This document shows, in pieces, positions 26,334 to 33,438 of a stretch of 64,000 nucleotides of DNA (position 1 is its first letter; every line of letters begins with the position of its first letter). The stretch lies in the NCBI GenBank assembly GCA_016713325.1, contig JADJPJ010000011.1, positions 186,001 through 250,000 of the forward strand, read 5' to 3'. This DNA comes from Candidatus Flexifilum affinis (GTDB lineage Bacteria > Chloroflexota > Anaerolineae > Aggregatilineales > Phototrophicaceae). The position numbers were made by a program, and so were the translations under genes. Below the pieces are notes generated by a model, which had not been told where the DNA came from, did not search any database, and saw only the letters and a list, made by a program, of their open reading frames with translations.

Positions 26334-27455
26334 TTAGAGTCGTTCCAGCGTATGGGTCAGAACTCGTACCGCGCGCAAATACTCGTCAAGGTCGATATGT
26401 TCTTCGGGGGTGTGGTCCAGGGCCGAATCGCCGGGTCCGTAGGCGGCAATCGGGCAGTTCCACAGGCGGCCGACGATGTTCATGTCGCTGGTGCCGGTCT
26501 TGTGGACGAAGGCCGGGGTGCCTCCCTCCTGACGGATGGCGCCTCGCAGGGCGCGCGTCAGGGCGGTGTCTTTATCCGCGACGATGGCGCGCTCCATGCC
26601 GAAGGTACGCTGGGTGACGTTGGCATCCTGGGGCTCCAGTTCTGCCGCGAAGACCTCTGGCTCGGTCCCGGGCGGCAGGCGGAAACCGACGATCATCTCG
26701 GCCCAACCGTAGATGCCGTCCATGCCGGTGTTGACCGCCTGAAGGGTCGCATCCAAACGCCCAAACACCTTGTCGCGTCCGGCATTGTGGCGATCCACCA
26801 GAGCGCGCACGCGCTCCCAGGCGGCGAAGGCATGCTCGGCCGGCGTGTCGATCTGTCCGGCGCTGTGCCCCAGGCCGCCGCGCCAGCGCCAGTCGATGAG
26901 CAGCCGGCCTTTGTAGCCCAGGGTGATGCGATCCCAGTTCGACGGCTCGCCGATCAGGCAGATGGCCGGTTGGTACTGCGTCGCGGCAAAGCGGGCGCCT
27001 TTGCTGGACGGCGCTTCCTCTTCTACGGCGCCGATGACGATCACGCGGGTGTCCGGCGGCAGAACCGCCCGCGCCGCCGCCGCCGCGAAGGTGCACAGCG
27101 ATCCCTTGGCATCGACCGTGCCGCGACCATACAGCCTGCGCCCTTCAAGATGGACCGGCAGGGCGGCGCCGAAGGTGTCGATGTGGCCGAGCAGTACGAT
27201 CTGCCGCGCCGTCGGATCGGTCGAGCCGAAGATGCCGACCGCATTCCCGGCCTCGTCGCTGAAGGCGTCCACCGCGCCATAGGCGATCATCCAGTTCACC
27301 AGATAGCCGACGGCTTCCGCTTCCTGCGTGGACGCGGAGGGGATCTCCACCAGATCGCGCAGCAGCGACTCGACCGACACATCATCCGCCTGCAAGGCCG
27401 GGACTTCAGCCTGTGCAGGGGAGGAGGATATGGGGGTTTCGTTCCCCTCAGACAT
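26334..27455 (-). CDS. lysK: LysW-lysine hydrolase (M20 peptidase family)
   Basis: The 373-residue metalloenzyme has the M20 motifs [35 protein letters not shown] and GEPSNWD, and the LysK/ArgE-like ending HKTGTSDMN and [13 protein letters not shown]. It releases free lysine from the C-terminal glutamate of the LysW carrier. Its ATG lies inside the end of lysJ (eight-base overlap). About 20 residues precede the conserved core, a slightly longer start than usual. Confidence 0.92.
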   Translation of the reverse strand: MSEGNETPISSSPAQAEVPALQADDVSVESLLRDLVEIPSASTQEAEAVGYLVNWMIAYGAVDAFSDEAGNAVGIFGSTDPTARQIVLLGHIDTFGAALPVHLEGRRLYGRGTVDAKGSLCTFAAAAARAVLPPDTRVIVIGAVEEEAPSSKGARFAATQYQPAICLIGEPSNWDRITLGYKGRLLIDWRWRGGLGHSAGQIDTPAEHAFAAWERVRALVDRHNAGRDKVFGRLDATLQAVNTGMDGIYGWAEMIVGFRLPPGTEPEVFAAELEPQDANVTQRTFGMERAIVADKDTALTRALRGAIRQEGGTPAFVHKTGTSDMNIVGRLWNCPIAAYGPGDSALDHTPEEHIDLDEYLRAVRVLTHTLERL

Positions 27456-28647
27456 TCAGCGCCTCCTCGATGGCATCGGCGATGCGCGCCAGCTCGTCCC
27501 AGGTGATGATCAGCGGCGGCAGCAGGCGCAGCACCGTCTTTCCGGCCGGGAGAGCCAGAACGCCCCGCTCTTGCAGGGCCTGCAAGACCGGCGTCACCCG
27601 GTCGCGCAGTTCCAGGCCGATCATCAGCCCGCGCCCGCGGATCTCGCGCACGCCGGGGAGGTTCCGCGATCGCAGGTCTTCGATCATCCGCGCGCCAAGC
27701 TCCGCCGACCGGGCCGGCAGATTCTCATCGCGGATGGCCGCCAGCGCTGCCACCGCCGCCGCGCTCGACAGCGGGTTGCCGCCGAAGGTGCTGCCGTGCG
27801 ACCCGGAGGGCAGCGTTCCCAGCGCGCCCCGCCAGGCAACCAGGCCCATTGGCACGCCGCCGGCCAGCCCCTTGGCCAGGATCAGAACGTCCGGGGTAAC
27901 GTCCGGCGCGACCTGATAGCCGAACCAGAAGCCGGTGCGGCCAAGGCCCGTCTGAATCTCGTCCATGACCAGCAGCGCTCCGCGCTCGTCGCACAGCCGG
28001 CGCAGCCCGCGCAGGTAGTCCGGATCGGCGGGGTGCACGCCGCCTTCGCCCTGCACCGGCTCGACCACCACGGCGGCCGTCCCGTCGCCGATGGCGGCTT
28101 CGGCCGACGCCAGGTCGTTATAGGTCACGTGCGTGACGCTGCCCAGCGCCCAACCGGCGAAGGGTTCGCGATAGTCCTTATTCCAGGTCAATCCGAGCGC
28201 GCCCAGCGTTCGGCCGTGGAAGCCTCGTTTGACCGCGACAACCTGATCGCGCCCGGTGAGCAGACGCGCCGCCTTCAGCGCACCCTCGGTCGCTTCCGCG
28301 CCGCTGTTGGCCAGGAAAATGCGGTCGAACCCTTCGGGCAGGATCGTCTCCAGCAGCGCGTAGAGTTCGGCGCGACGGTCGTTGTAGAAGATCTCCGGGC
28401 AGGTGATCAGCCGCGCCGCCTGCGCCGCCACCGCCTCGACCACCGCCGGGTGGCTGTGCCCGAGCAGGGCCACCCCCTGACCGCTGGTCGCGTCGAGATA
28501 GGCGTTGCCGGCATCATCCCAGACCGTGCAGCCGGCGCCGCGCACCAGTGTCAGCGGGCGTTTGCTGTACGCGCCGGAGGTATGGCGGTCTTCCAGAGCG
28601 CGGATCGCCTGTGCGGCATCGGTCGCAGCGGGGTGTGCCTGGCTCAT
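27448..28647 (-). CDS. lysJ: LysW-aminoadipate semialdehyde transaminase
   Basis: This 399-residue class III aminotransferase starts at the ATG at 28647, which overlaps the lysZ stop as ATGA. It carries [63 protein letters not shown] and the PLP-binding lysine in [14 protein letters not shown], plus [17 protein letters not shown]. It transaminates the LysW-bound semialdehyde with glutamate to give LysW-lysine. Similar enzymes serve arginine (ArgD), but the operon fixes the role. Confidence 0.93.
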   Translation of the reverse strand: MSQAHPAATDAAQAIRALEDRHTSGAYSKRPLTLVRGAGCTVWDDAGNAYLDATSGQGVALLGHSHPAVVEAVAAQAARLITCPEIFYNDRRAELYALLETILPEGFDRIFLANSGAEATEGALKAARLLTGRDQVVAVKRGFHGRTLGALGLTWNKDYREPFAGWALGSVTHVTYNDLASAEAAIGDGTAAVVVEPVQGEGGVHPADPDYLRGLRRLCDERGALLVMDEIQTGLGRTGFWFGYQVAPDVTPDVLILAKGLAGGVPMGLVAWRGALGTLPSGSHGSTFGGNPLSSAAAVAALAAIRDENLPARSAELGARMIEDLRSRNLPGVREIRGRGLMIGLELRDRVTPVLQALQERGVLALPAGKTVLRLLPPLIITWDELARIADAIEEALNV

Positions 28648-29495
28648 CGGGTGAACTCCGTGCCATTGCCAGCCAGCGCCCGCGTGACCGGGTGGCTGGT
28701 TCGGCCGTCGGCGATCAGGACGCGCGTCACGCCACCTTCGAGCGCTTCCTGCGCCCCCAGAACTTTGCGTTTCATGCGGCCCTGTGCCCAATCGAGCGCC
28801 ACTTCGATGTCGCGCCCGCCCACGCGCTCCACGAAGGAGGCCTCGTCGCCGAACTGCTGGTACAGGCCGCGCACGTTGCTCAGGATGATCAGGTCGCGCG
28901 CGCCCAGCGCCGCCGCGACGGCTGCCGCCGCGCGGTCGCCATCGACATTGAGCAGACCGTCGGCGCTATTGGCCAGCGGGGCGACCGCCGGGGTCAGGCC
29001 GTCGCGCAGGGCGGCCAGGATGGATTCAATACGCACGCCGGTGATCGTCCCGCTGTAGTCGTCGCGGATCAGCCGGACACGGCCGTCGACCACCGCGCGG
29101 ATGGCCTCTTTGCGGCTGGCGGTCAGGGGCGTATGCTCCCCGGGGAAGCCGATGGCGTCGGCCCCGAATTCGCGCAGATGGTGCACCAGCTCGGCGTTGG
29201 CCGAGCCAGCGGCCTCGACGTACAGCGTGCGGGTTTCGGGGTCGGTATAGCGCGAGCTGTGGCCGTTGGGCGAGGTGATCGTCCGCACCGGCACGCCGCG
29301 CAGTTCGCACAGCCGGTTGAGCCGGTCGCTCACGCCGTGGACAACCACGACAGGCCGCTCGGCCGCGATATGGGCCAGGTCGGCTGCGCACGCCTGGAGG
29401 TCCACACCGGCGCCACCGCCGATCTTCACCACCAGCAGATCGGAGTCCGTCGTCGCAACCGGGCTGTCGAAGAGGAATTGATTCTGGTGGCTCAT
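28644..29495 (-). CDS. lysZ: LysW-aminoadipate kinase
   Basis: The 283-residue amino-acid kinase shows LLVVKIGGGAGVD at the nucleotide site, VVVVHGVSDRLNRLCELRGVP, and LLNVDGDRAAAAVAAALGARDLI. These distinguish LysZ from the related ArgB. It phosphorylates the side-chain carboxyl of aminoadipate held on LysW. The start overlaps the lysY stop by four bases. Confidence 0.92.
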   Translation of the reverse strand: MSHQNQFLFDSPVATTDSDLLVVKIGGGAGVDLQACAADLAHIAAERPVVVVHGVSDRLNRLCELRGVPVRTITSPNGHSSRYTDPETRTLYVEAAGSANAELVHHLREFGADAIGFPGEHTPLTASRKEAIRAVVDGRVRLIRDDYSGTITGVRIESILAALRDGLTPAVAPLANSADGLLNVDGDRAAAAVAAALGARDLIILSNVRGLYQQFGDEASFVERVGGRDIEVALDWAQGRMKRKVLGAQEALEGGVTRVLIADGRTSHPVTRALAGNGTEFTR

Positions 29496-30538
29496 GGGTA
29501 CACTCCAAGGAAGTTCAGACCGTCACACTCGTCAAAGTTCATCATCAGATTCAGGCACTGCACGGCGCTGCCCGCCGCGCCTTTGCCCAGGTTGTCCAGC
29601 GCGGCGACGACCACCATATGACGGGGGTCGTCGGCGTCCAGCTCGAAGCCGACATCGAAGAAGTTGGTGCCGGCCACGATGCGCGGCTCCGGCAGGCGGT
29701 GCAGACCGGTCTTGCTGGCGACCAGGCGCACGAACGGTTCGCCCTTGTAGGCGCCGCGGTACAGCCGCCACAGGTCTTTTTCCGCCACGTCGGCATTCAG
29801 CGTGACGTGCGCCAAGACGTGCACGCCGCGTACCATCTCGATGGCGGTGATCGCCATCTGCGTCCGCACGCCAGCGCCCAGGACCATGGCGACTTCGGCG
29901 CTGTGGCGGTGGCCAGTGGCTTTGTAGGTGCGCACTGCGCCGCTGCGGATCGGGTGGTGCGACCCGGCGCTGACGGCCGCGCCCGCCTCGCTCGACCCGA
30001 CGCTGAGCGCGCAGGCGGCGTACTCGATCAGCCCGGCGCGCGCCAGTGGCAGCAGCGCCAGGTTGACGGCCGTCGCGTTGCAGCCGACGCCGCTGGCGTA
30101 GTGGGCGCTCCGCAGCGCCTCGCGATTGACTTCCGGCAGGCCGTAAACGAAGCGCTCCAGCCACTGCGCGGCCGGGTGGGCTTCGCCGTACCAGCGGGCG
30201 TAGACATCCTGATCGCGCAGGCGGAAGTCGGCGCTCAGGTCGACGATCAGCGGGGCAAGACCGGCGAAGCGCTCGATCTGACGGGAGGCCTCGCCGTGGG
30301 GCAGGCACAGGAACAGGGCATCGCAGGCCTGAAGGCCATCGGGATGCACAAACTGGAGGTCGACGCCGCCGCGCAGGTGCGGGTGGACGGCGTGGACATG
30401 CTGGCCCGCATACTCGCGGCTGGTGATCTGGGTCACCTGGACGCGCGAGTGGCTGTGCAGCAGGCGGAGCAGTTCCCCGCCGGTGTAGCCGCTGCCGCCG
30501 ACAATGCCGACGCGAAGGCGTTCGCCGCTGGTCGTCAT
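29492..30538 (-). CDS. lysY: LysW-aminoadipyl-6-phosphate reductase
   Basis: The 348-residue ArgC-like dehydrogenase has the NADP-binding start [18 protein letters not shown] and the catalytic cysteine in [15 protein letters not shown] at about residue 151. [21 protein letters not shown] follows. The C-terminal [17 protein letters not shown] is typical of the family. It reduces the acyl phosphate to the semialdehyde. It overlaps both neighbours by four bases. Confidence 0.93.
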   Translation of the reverse strand: MTTSGERLRVGIVGGSGYTGGELLRLLHSHSRVQVTQITSREYAGQHVHAVHPHLRGGVDLQFVHPDGLQACDALFLCLPHGEASRQIERFAGLAPLIVDLSADFRLRDQDVYARWYGEAHPAAQWLERFVYGLPEVNREALRSAHYASGVGCNATAVNLALLPLARAGLIEYAACALSVGSSEAGAAVSAGSHHPIRSGAVRTYKATGHRHSAEVAMVLGAGVRTQMAITAIEMVRGVHVLAHVTLNADVAEKDLWRLYRGAYKGEPFVRLVASKTGLHRLPEPRIVAGTNFFDVGFELDADDPRHMVVVAALDNLGKGAAGSAVQCLNLMMNFDECDGLNFLGVYP

Positions 30539-31422
30539 GCCCGGGCTCCTGTGCGCTCACGGGCCATCGACAGGGCGTAGGCGGCCACTTCGGCGGCAAT
30601 GTCGACGCCGGTGGGGGCGCTGCTGTTGCGGAATTCCATGGTGTGGTTGATCTCGTTGATCACCAGCCCATCCGGCGACTCGAACACGTCCATGGCCAGC
30701 ACGCCGCCGCCAACCGCCGCCGCCGCGCGCCCGCACAGGTCGGCCAGGTCCGGGGTGACCGGGCAGTTCGACGCCTGGCCGCCGCGGGCGGTGTTGGTAA
30801 TCCAGTGGGCGGAGGTGCGATAGATCGCGCAAATCGTGCGGCCGCCGATGACAAAGGCGCGGATATCCCGGTTGCCTTTTTCGACATAGGCCTGCGCATA
30901 GACGGTATGGTGCTGGTAGTCGCCGAGGGTGAATTTGTGTTCCAGGATGGACTCTGCCGCCGAGGCGTCATCGACGCGGGCGAGCAGGCGTCCCCACGAG
31001 CCGGTGACCGGTTTGAGGACCGCCGGGTAGCCGATGTCACCGATCGCCTGGAGTGCCGACTCTTCGGTGAAGGCGACGCGCGTCGCCGGTTGGGGCACTC
31101 CGGCCTGGGCCAGCGCCAGGGTGGTCAGCAGCTTGTCGCCGCAGATCCGCGCCGTGTCGTAGCTGTTGATCGTCGGGATGCCCCAGGCGTTGAGGATGGC
31201 CAGGGCATAGGTCCCGCGCGACGTGCTGACGGCGCGTTCGAGCACCAGGTCGTAGGCGCTCCAAGCGACGCCGGAAGGGGCGAGTTGATCCGCGCTGGCG
31301 GTCAGGTCGATATTGATATCGCGGTCGAGGATCACATCCGGCGTAACGCCCTGGCGCTCAAACGCGGCAATCAGCAGCTTCTCTTCCGGGCGGATGGTGG
31401 TGACAAGAATGCCGAGACGCAC
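30535..31422 (-). CDS. lysX: LysW-aminoadipate ligase (RimK-like ATP-grasp)
   Basis: The 295-residue ATP-grasp enzyme starts at a GTG two bases after lysW. It contains DRDINIDL, the LysX-type linker [28 protein letters not shown] (ATP site), [16 protein letters not shown] and the metal site [14 protein letters not shown]. It joins alpha-aminoadipate to the C-terminal glutamate of LysW, protecting the amino group for later steps. Confidence 0.94.
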   Translation of the reverse strand: MRLGILVTTIRPEEKLLIAAFERQGVTPDVILDRDINIDLTASADQLAPSGVAWSAYDLVLERAVSTSRGTYALAILNAWGIPTINSYDTARICGDKLLTTLALAQAGVPQPATRVAFTEESALQAIGDIGYPAVLKPVTGSWGRLLARVDDASAAESILEHKFTLGDYQHHTVYAQAYVEKGNRDIRAFVIGGRTICAIYRTSAHWITNTARGGQASNCPVTPDLADLCGRAAAAVGGGVLAMDVFESPDGLVINEINHTMEFRNSSAPTGVDIAAEVAAYALSMARERTGARA

Positions 31423-31424
31423 AG

Positions 31425-31595
31425 TTATTCGCCCCAGTCTTCTTCAACTTCCGGCGCGCGTTCCAGCGACACCGGGTTGAGGCTGACAATCTCCAGCTCT
31501 GCGCCGCAGTCAGGGCAGGCGATGAGCTCATTTTGCACGGCGTCGCCAGGGATGCGGACGTCGGCTTCGCATTCGGGGCAGAGGGCTGTGGTCAT
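31425..31595 (-). CDS. lysW: LysW amino-group carrier protein
   Basis: The 56-residue acidic protein starts [17 protein letters not shown] and has two zinc-binding pairs (CPEC and CPDC). It ends EDWGE, the exact C-terminal signature whose last glutamate carries the lysine intermediates. An AGGAG ribosome site lies eight bases before the ATG. It is the first structural gene of the operon and lies directly behind the leader terminator. Making the carrier first fits its role as a scaffold for LysX, Y, Z, J and K. Confidence 0.95.
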   Translation of the reverse strand: MTTALCPECEADVRIPGDAVQNELIACPDCGAELEIVSLNPVSLERAPEVEEDWGE

Positions 31596-31619
31596 GGTCG
31601 GGTCTCCTGGTCAAGAAAC

Positions 31620-31646
31620 AAAAAAACCGCCCCATCCGGGGCGGTT
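31620..31646 (-). terminator. Attenuator terminator upstream of lysW
   Basis: On the minus strand AACCGCCCC pairs perfectly over nine bases with GGGGCGGTT around a GGAT loop, and five further T residues follow. It stands 25 bases before the lysW start, between the leader frame and the operon, so it must be read through for the operon to be expressed. Confidence 0.9.
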
Positions 31647-31679
31647 CATTGGCTGCGCGTGTCGCGCTGTCATCAGAAC

Positions 31680-31719
31680 GCAAAAAGCCCGGACGCTTAG
31701 GTCGGGTAAGGCTTCTTGC
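31680..31719 (-). promoter_or_regulatory. Leader RNA pairing segments of the lysine attenuator
   Basis: Segment 1 (31710-31719, GCAAGAAGCC), which contains two lysine codons, can pair over ten bases with one G-U pair to segment 2 (31680-31689, GGCTTTTTGC). Segment 2 overlaps GTCCGGGC (31687-31694). That stretch can instead pair with GCCCCGGAT in the 5' arm and loop of the terminator, with one bulged C and one G-U pair. A ribosome held at the lysine codons would cover segment 1 and free segment 2 to block the terminator. Pairings were found by eye, without energy calculation. Confidence 0.65.
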
Positions 31720-31747
31720 TCTTCTTGACGAACAGGGCGCAAATCAT
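31697..31747 (-). CDS. Lysine-rich leader peptide of the lysine operon
   Basis: The 16-codon frame encodes MICALFVKKSKKPYPT, with lysine in four of five consecutive codons (AAG AAG AGC AAG AAG). A second in-frame ATG at 31756 would add three residues. The one at 31747 has the better-placed AAGAGA ribosome site, eight bases upstream. It is followed by an alternative hairpin and a strong terminator before lysW. This is the classical layout of a leader peptide that senses charged lysine tRNA. Attenuation by a leader peptide is known for the Thermus thermophilus lysine cluster; here it is inferred from sequence. Confidence 0.75.
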   Translation of the reverse strand: MICALFVKKSKKPYPT

Positions 31748-31782
31748 GTTGGACATCTCTTGGGATATGCACGAACGGAAAA

Positions 31783-31811
31783 AGAATAACGGGGGTGAGG
31801 ATATTTCGCAA
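31783..31811 (-). promoter_or_regulatory. Promoter of the lysine operon
   Basis: On the minus strand TTGCGA (31806-31811), a 17-base spacer and TATTCT (31783-31788) fit a sigma-70 promoter. The predicted start near 31776 gives a 5' end of about 29 bases before the leader peptide. Bases 31812-31969 contain no other gene that I can support. Confidence 0.6.
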
Positions 31812-31969
31812 CCGGATAGATCGCATGAAGTTCGTCGTGCAGAATGCACAGGCAGAACATAAGCATCACAAATGCACCGAGTCATGCGCACGACGCACGA
31901 CCACTCGGGCGATTCCACTTCGAATGGCTTTCGAGTATTCTGGACTCGTCAGGGCATAAGTGAGGCGGT

Positions 31970-32767
31970 ATGGACACAATCGCATTGTTTGTCGAACGCG
32001 ATCCCGAAGAAGCGGAGGCGGCTTCTGTCTATGTCGACGGCCATCTCGACGGAAAGCCGTATCGCTTTCTGCTCGATACCGGCGCCGCGCGGAGCAGCGT
32101 GGTGTTTGACGAATACACCGCGACATTGAGAAGCGCCGGGAAGAACAGCTCATCGACCGTGTTTTCGGTCAGCGAAGACGATCTGGTGACGGTGGGTCGC
32201 CTGGACATCGGTCCAATCGTCAGACAAGACTTGATTCTGACGCGACAGACGGAGGGACCAGGACGACAGAGCCTGATCGGCATGGATGTGCTGCGCGATT
32301 TCTGCTGCCACTTCCTGTTTGACGACGGCCAGCTACTGGTCGATGAAACCTGCCCACCTGACTTCCTTCGCCCGACGCATCCGCTGCTCGTCGATGCAAA
32401 GTACCATCCCTATATCGAGGTTCGCCTTGGCACTGCCTCGGCCAGCTCGGTGTGGGATACGGGTGCAAGCCTGACGGTGGTCAATACCGACTTCATCGGC
32501 CGGCATCCCGACTACTTTGCGCCTGTGGGCACTTCCAAAGGGATGGACGCGACAGGACAGGAAGTCGAGACCCCAATGTTCGTCATGTCCTCGGCCCACA
32601 TAGGCGGCTACCTGTTTCCACCGCATCGCGTCGCGGCGGTTGACCTCTCAGGCGTGAATGCCACCCTGGAGATGCCGATGGATGCCATCCTGGGATACAG
32701 CACTTTCGGGCGGGCGGATTGGTTGTTCGATTTTCCGGGAAAGCGCTGGATGATTTCAAGGTGGTGA
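31970..32767 (+). CDS. Two-lobed retropepsin-like aspartic protease (clan AA)
   Basis: The 265-residue protein contains the aspartic protease signature twice: LLDTGAA (D36) and VWDTGAS (D163). Each is followed by the hydrophobic-Gly partner motif (LIGMDVL at about 102 and ILGYSTF near 245). Both lobes are of retropepsin type and sit in one chain, so the active site could form without dimerisation. There is no signal peptide, hence it is probably cytoplasmic. The ATG lies seven bases after GAGGCGG. It is divergent from the lysine operon. The substrate is unknown. Confidence 0.82.
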   Translation: MDTIALFVERDPEEAEAASVYVDGHLDGKPYRFLLDTGAARSSVVFDEYTATLRSAGKNSSSTVFSVSEDDLVTVGRLDIGPIVRQDLILTRQTEGPGRQSLIGMDVLRDFCCHFLFDDGQLLVDETCPPDFLRPTHPLLVDAKYHPYIEVRLGTASASSVWDTGASLTVVNTDFIGRHPDYFAPVGTSKGMDATGQEVETPMFVMSSAHIGGYLFPPHRVAAVDLSGVNATLEMPMDAILGYSTFGRADWLFDFPGKRWMISRW

Positions 32768-32951
32768 GTGAGATGGACTGAGGCCTGGAGTGGCGAAGCA
32801 ACCGCTCCAGCAACTGCTCCTGGAGACATAGAGTTGGGCGGTGATAATCTGCGGACTGTAAGTCATGCAAAACAGATCATCACCGCCCATCACTTCATCG
32901 AGGCGTTCGCCTCACTTTATGGAATACCGAAAACAAACACGCAGGATTGAG

Positions 32952-33030
32952 TTCGGCGGACGCGAAAAATCGCATCCCTACATTACATGCCATGTTGAGC
33001 GTAGGGACGGCATTCTTGCCGTCCGCCGAA
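32952..33030. repeat. Palindromic repeat element with nested hairpins
   Basis: The outer arms TTCGGCGGAC (32952-32961) and GTCCGCCGAA (33021-33030) are perfect inverted repeats. Inside lie TCCCTAC/GTAGGGA and two small hairpins (GCGaaaaatCGC, GACGGC/GCCGTC), which give a cloverleaf-like fold. It lies in the 290-base gap between two convergent genes, which otherwise holds nothing I recognise. It resembles REP or MITE-type dispersed repeats, but copy number elsewhere cannot be seen. Confidence 0.6.
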
Positions 33031-33058
33031 ATCATACGAACCGGAACTCGTTTGTCCG

Positions 33059-33438
33059 TTAGCTCTTCTTCTTCACCGGGAAGCGCGTCAGCACGGTCGC
33101 CGGCTCGGCGTTGGGCGTGCGGCCGGCCGCGCGGGCACGGGCTGCGCCGCATAACACGGCGATCGGTGTCTCCGGCTCCAGATAGTCATCCTTCAGCAGC
33201 GCCTGCCCCGACTGATAGCCCTCGCTGTCGATGCTGCACGATGTCACCAGGCCGATCTCCGCGCCGTCGCGGGTCGTGACCGGGTCGCCGGGATGCGGCG
33301 GGCGCGCGCCTTTGGTGTCCAACCGGAAGCGGACGAGTTCGCGATCGCGTGCGGCTTCGCGCGCGGCGTAAGCGGCCTTGCCGACAAAGAACGGCTTCCA
33401 CAGCTTGACGTAGGTGCCAAATCCGGCTTCGCTGGGGA
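33059..33438 (-). pseudogene. gcvT: C-terminal end of GcvT in a shifted frame
   Basis: In this frame the conserved GcvT ending reads LIPSEAGFGTYVKLWKPFFVG, then RFRLDTKGARPPHPGDPV and EIGLVTSCSIDSEGYQSGQALL, to a stop at 33059. It continues directly from the end of the 919-residue frame, which stops at 33439 after GHELGGDRG. One extra G in the GGGG run at 33443-33446 would join the two into a 1046-residue protein. A single missing base in a homopolymer is a common sequencing error, so the gene may be whole in the organism. Confidence 0.85.

Noticed and set aside
31596..31760. A lysine riboswitch or T-box in front of the lysine operon
   Set aside because: The region is only about 160 bases with a short coding leader and simple hairpins. 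No five-helix L-box junction or T-box sequence was seen by eye.
31697..31918. A 73-codon minus-strand frame that includes the leader peptide
   Set aside because: Its upstream part overlaps the promoter elements at 31783-31811 and has no protein-like composition. The short form from 31747 explains the ribosome site and the attenuator.
32768..33059. Small frames of 60-110 codons in the gap after the aspartic protease
   Set aside because: They run through the palindromic repeat, lack ribosome sites and overlap one another on both strands. The gap is better described as repeat-bearing non-coding DNA.
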